Origin: Clostridiales bacterium
GTDB lineage: Bacteria > Bacillota_A > Clostridia > Peptostreptococcales > Anaerovoracaceae
DNA length: 6,286 bases
Assembly: GCA_015058265.1 (NCBI GenBank)
Contig: SVCR01000105.1
Coordinates: forward strand, 1-6,286
Direction: 5' to 3'
Below the pieces are notes generated by a model. It worked only from the letters and a program-made list of their open reading frames with translations. It had not been told where the DNA came from and ran no database searches. Positions within the stretch are counted from its first letter, which is position 1, and each line of letters opens with the position of its first letter. The position numbers were made by a program, and so were the translations under genes. Positions 6,266-6,286 of this stretch are shown one piece after another.

Positions 6266-6286
6266 GTCTTTTTATATCTCCATTCC

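Overview
This is a housekeeping segment from the replication-origin-proximal part of a low-to-moderate GC Gram-positive chromosome, most likely class Clostridia. All five genes lie on the minus strand and read right to left: mnmE, mnmG, rsmG, then an intergenic region, then parA and parB. This is the classic Firmicutes order, and Shine-Dalgarno-type sites precede mnmE and parA. No noc gene, the ParB paralogue found beside rsmG in Bacillus, separates rsmG from parA, which is one reason to prefer Clostridia over Bacilli. The family cannot be fixed from the sequence.

The right two thirds hold RNA modification genes. MnmE (4843-6249) and MnmG (2725-4716) form the complex that modifies U34 of certain tRNAs. 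RsmG (2022-2681) methylates 16S rRNA. A strong intrinsic terminator (about 1973-1999) closes this unit. The 126-bp gap between mnmE and mnmG has a small hairpin and an open frame of 40 codons with no standard start codon. That frame looks protein-like and ends at the mnmG ribosome binding site.

Between rsmG and parA are 642 bp without a recognisable gene (1380-2021). This stretch holds two perfect 16-bp parS sites 26 bp apart centre to centre, several short perfect inverted repeats, an AT-rich tract, a plausible parA promoter and a strong parA ribosome binding site. The left end carries parA (594-1379) and the first 197 codons of parB (1-591); parB is cut by the window edge. ParA, ParB and parS together make the chromosome segregation system, so the genes and their DNA site are all present here.

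I found no mobile element, CRISPR array, tRNA, rRNA or novel multi-gene system. The most interesting parts are the dyad-rich parS/parA upstream region and the unexplained open frame between mnmE and mnmG.
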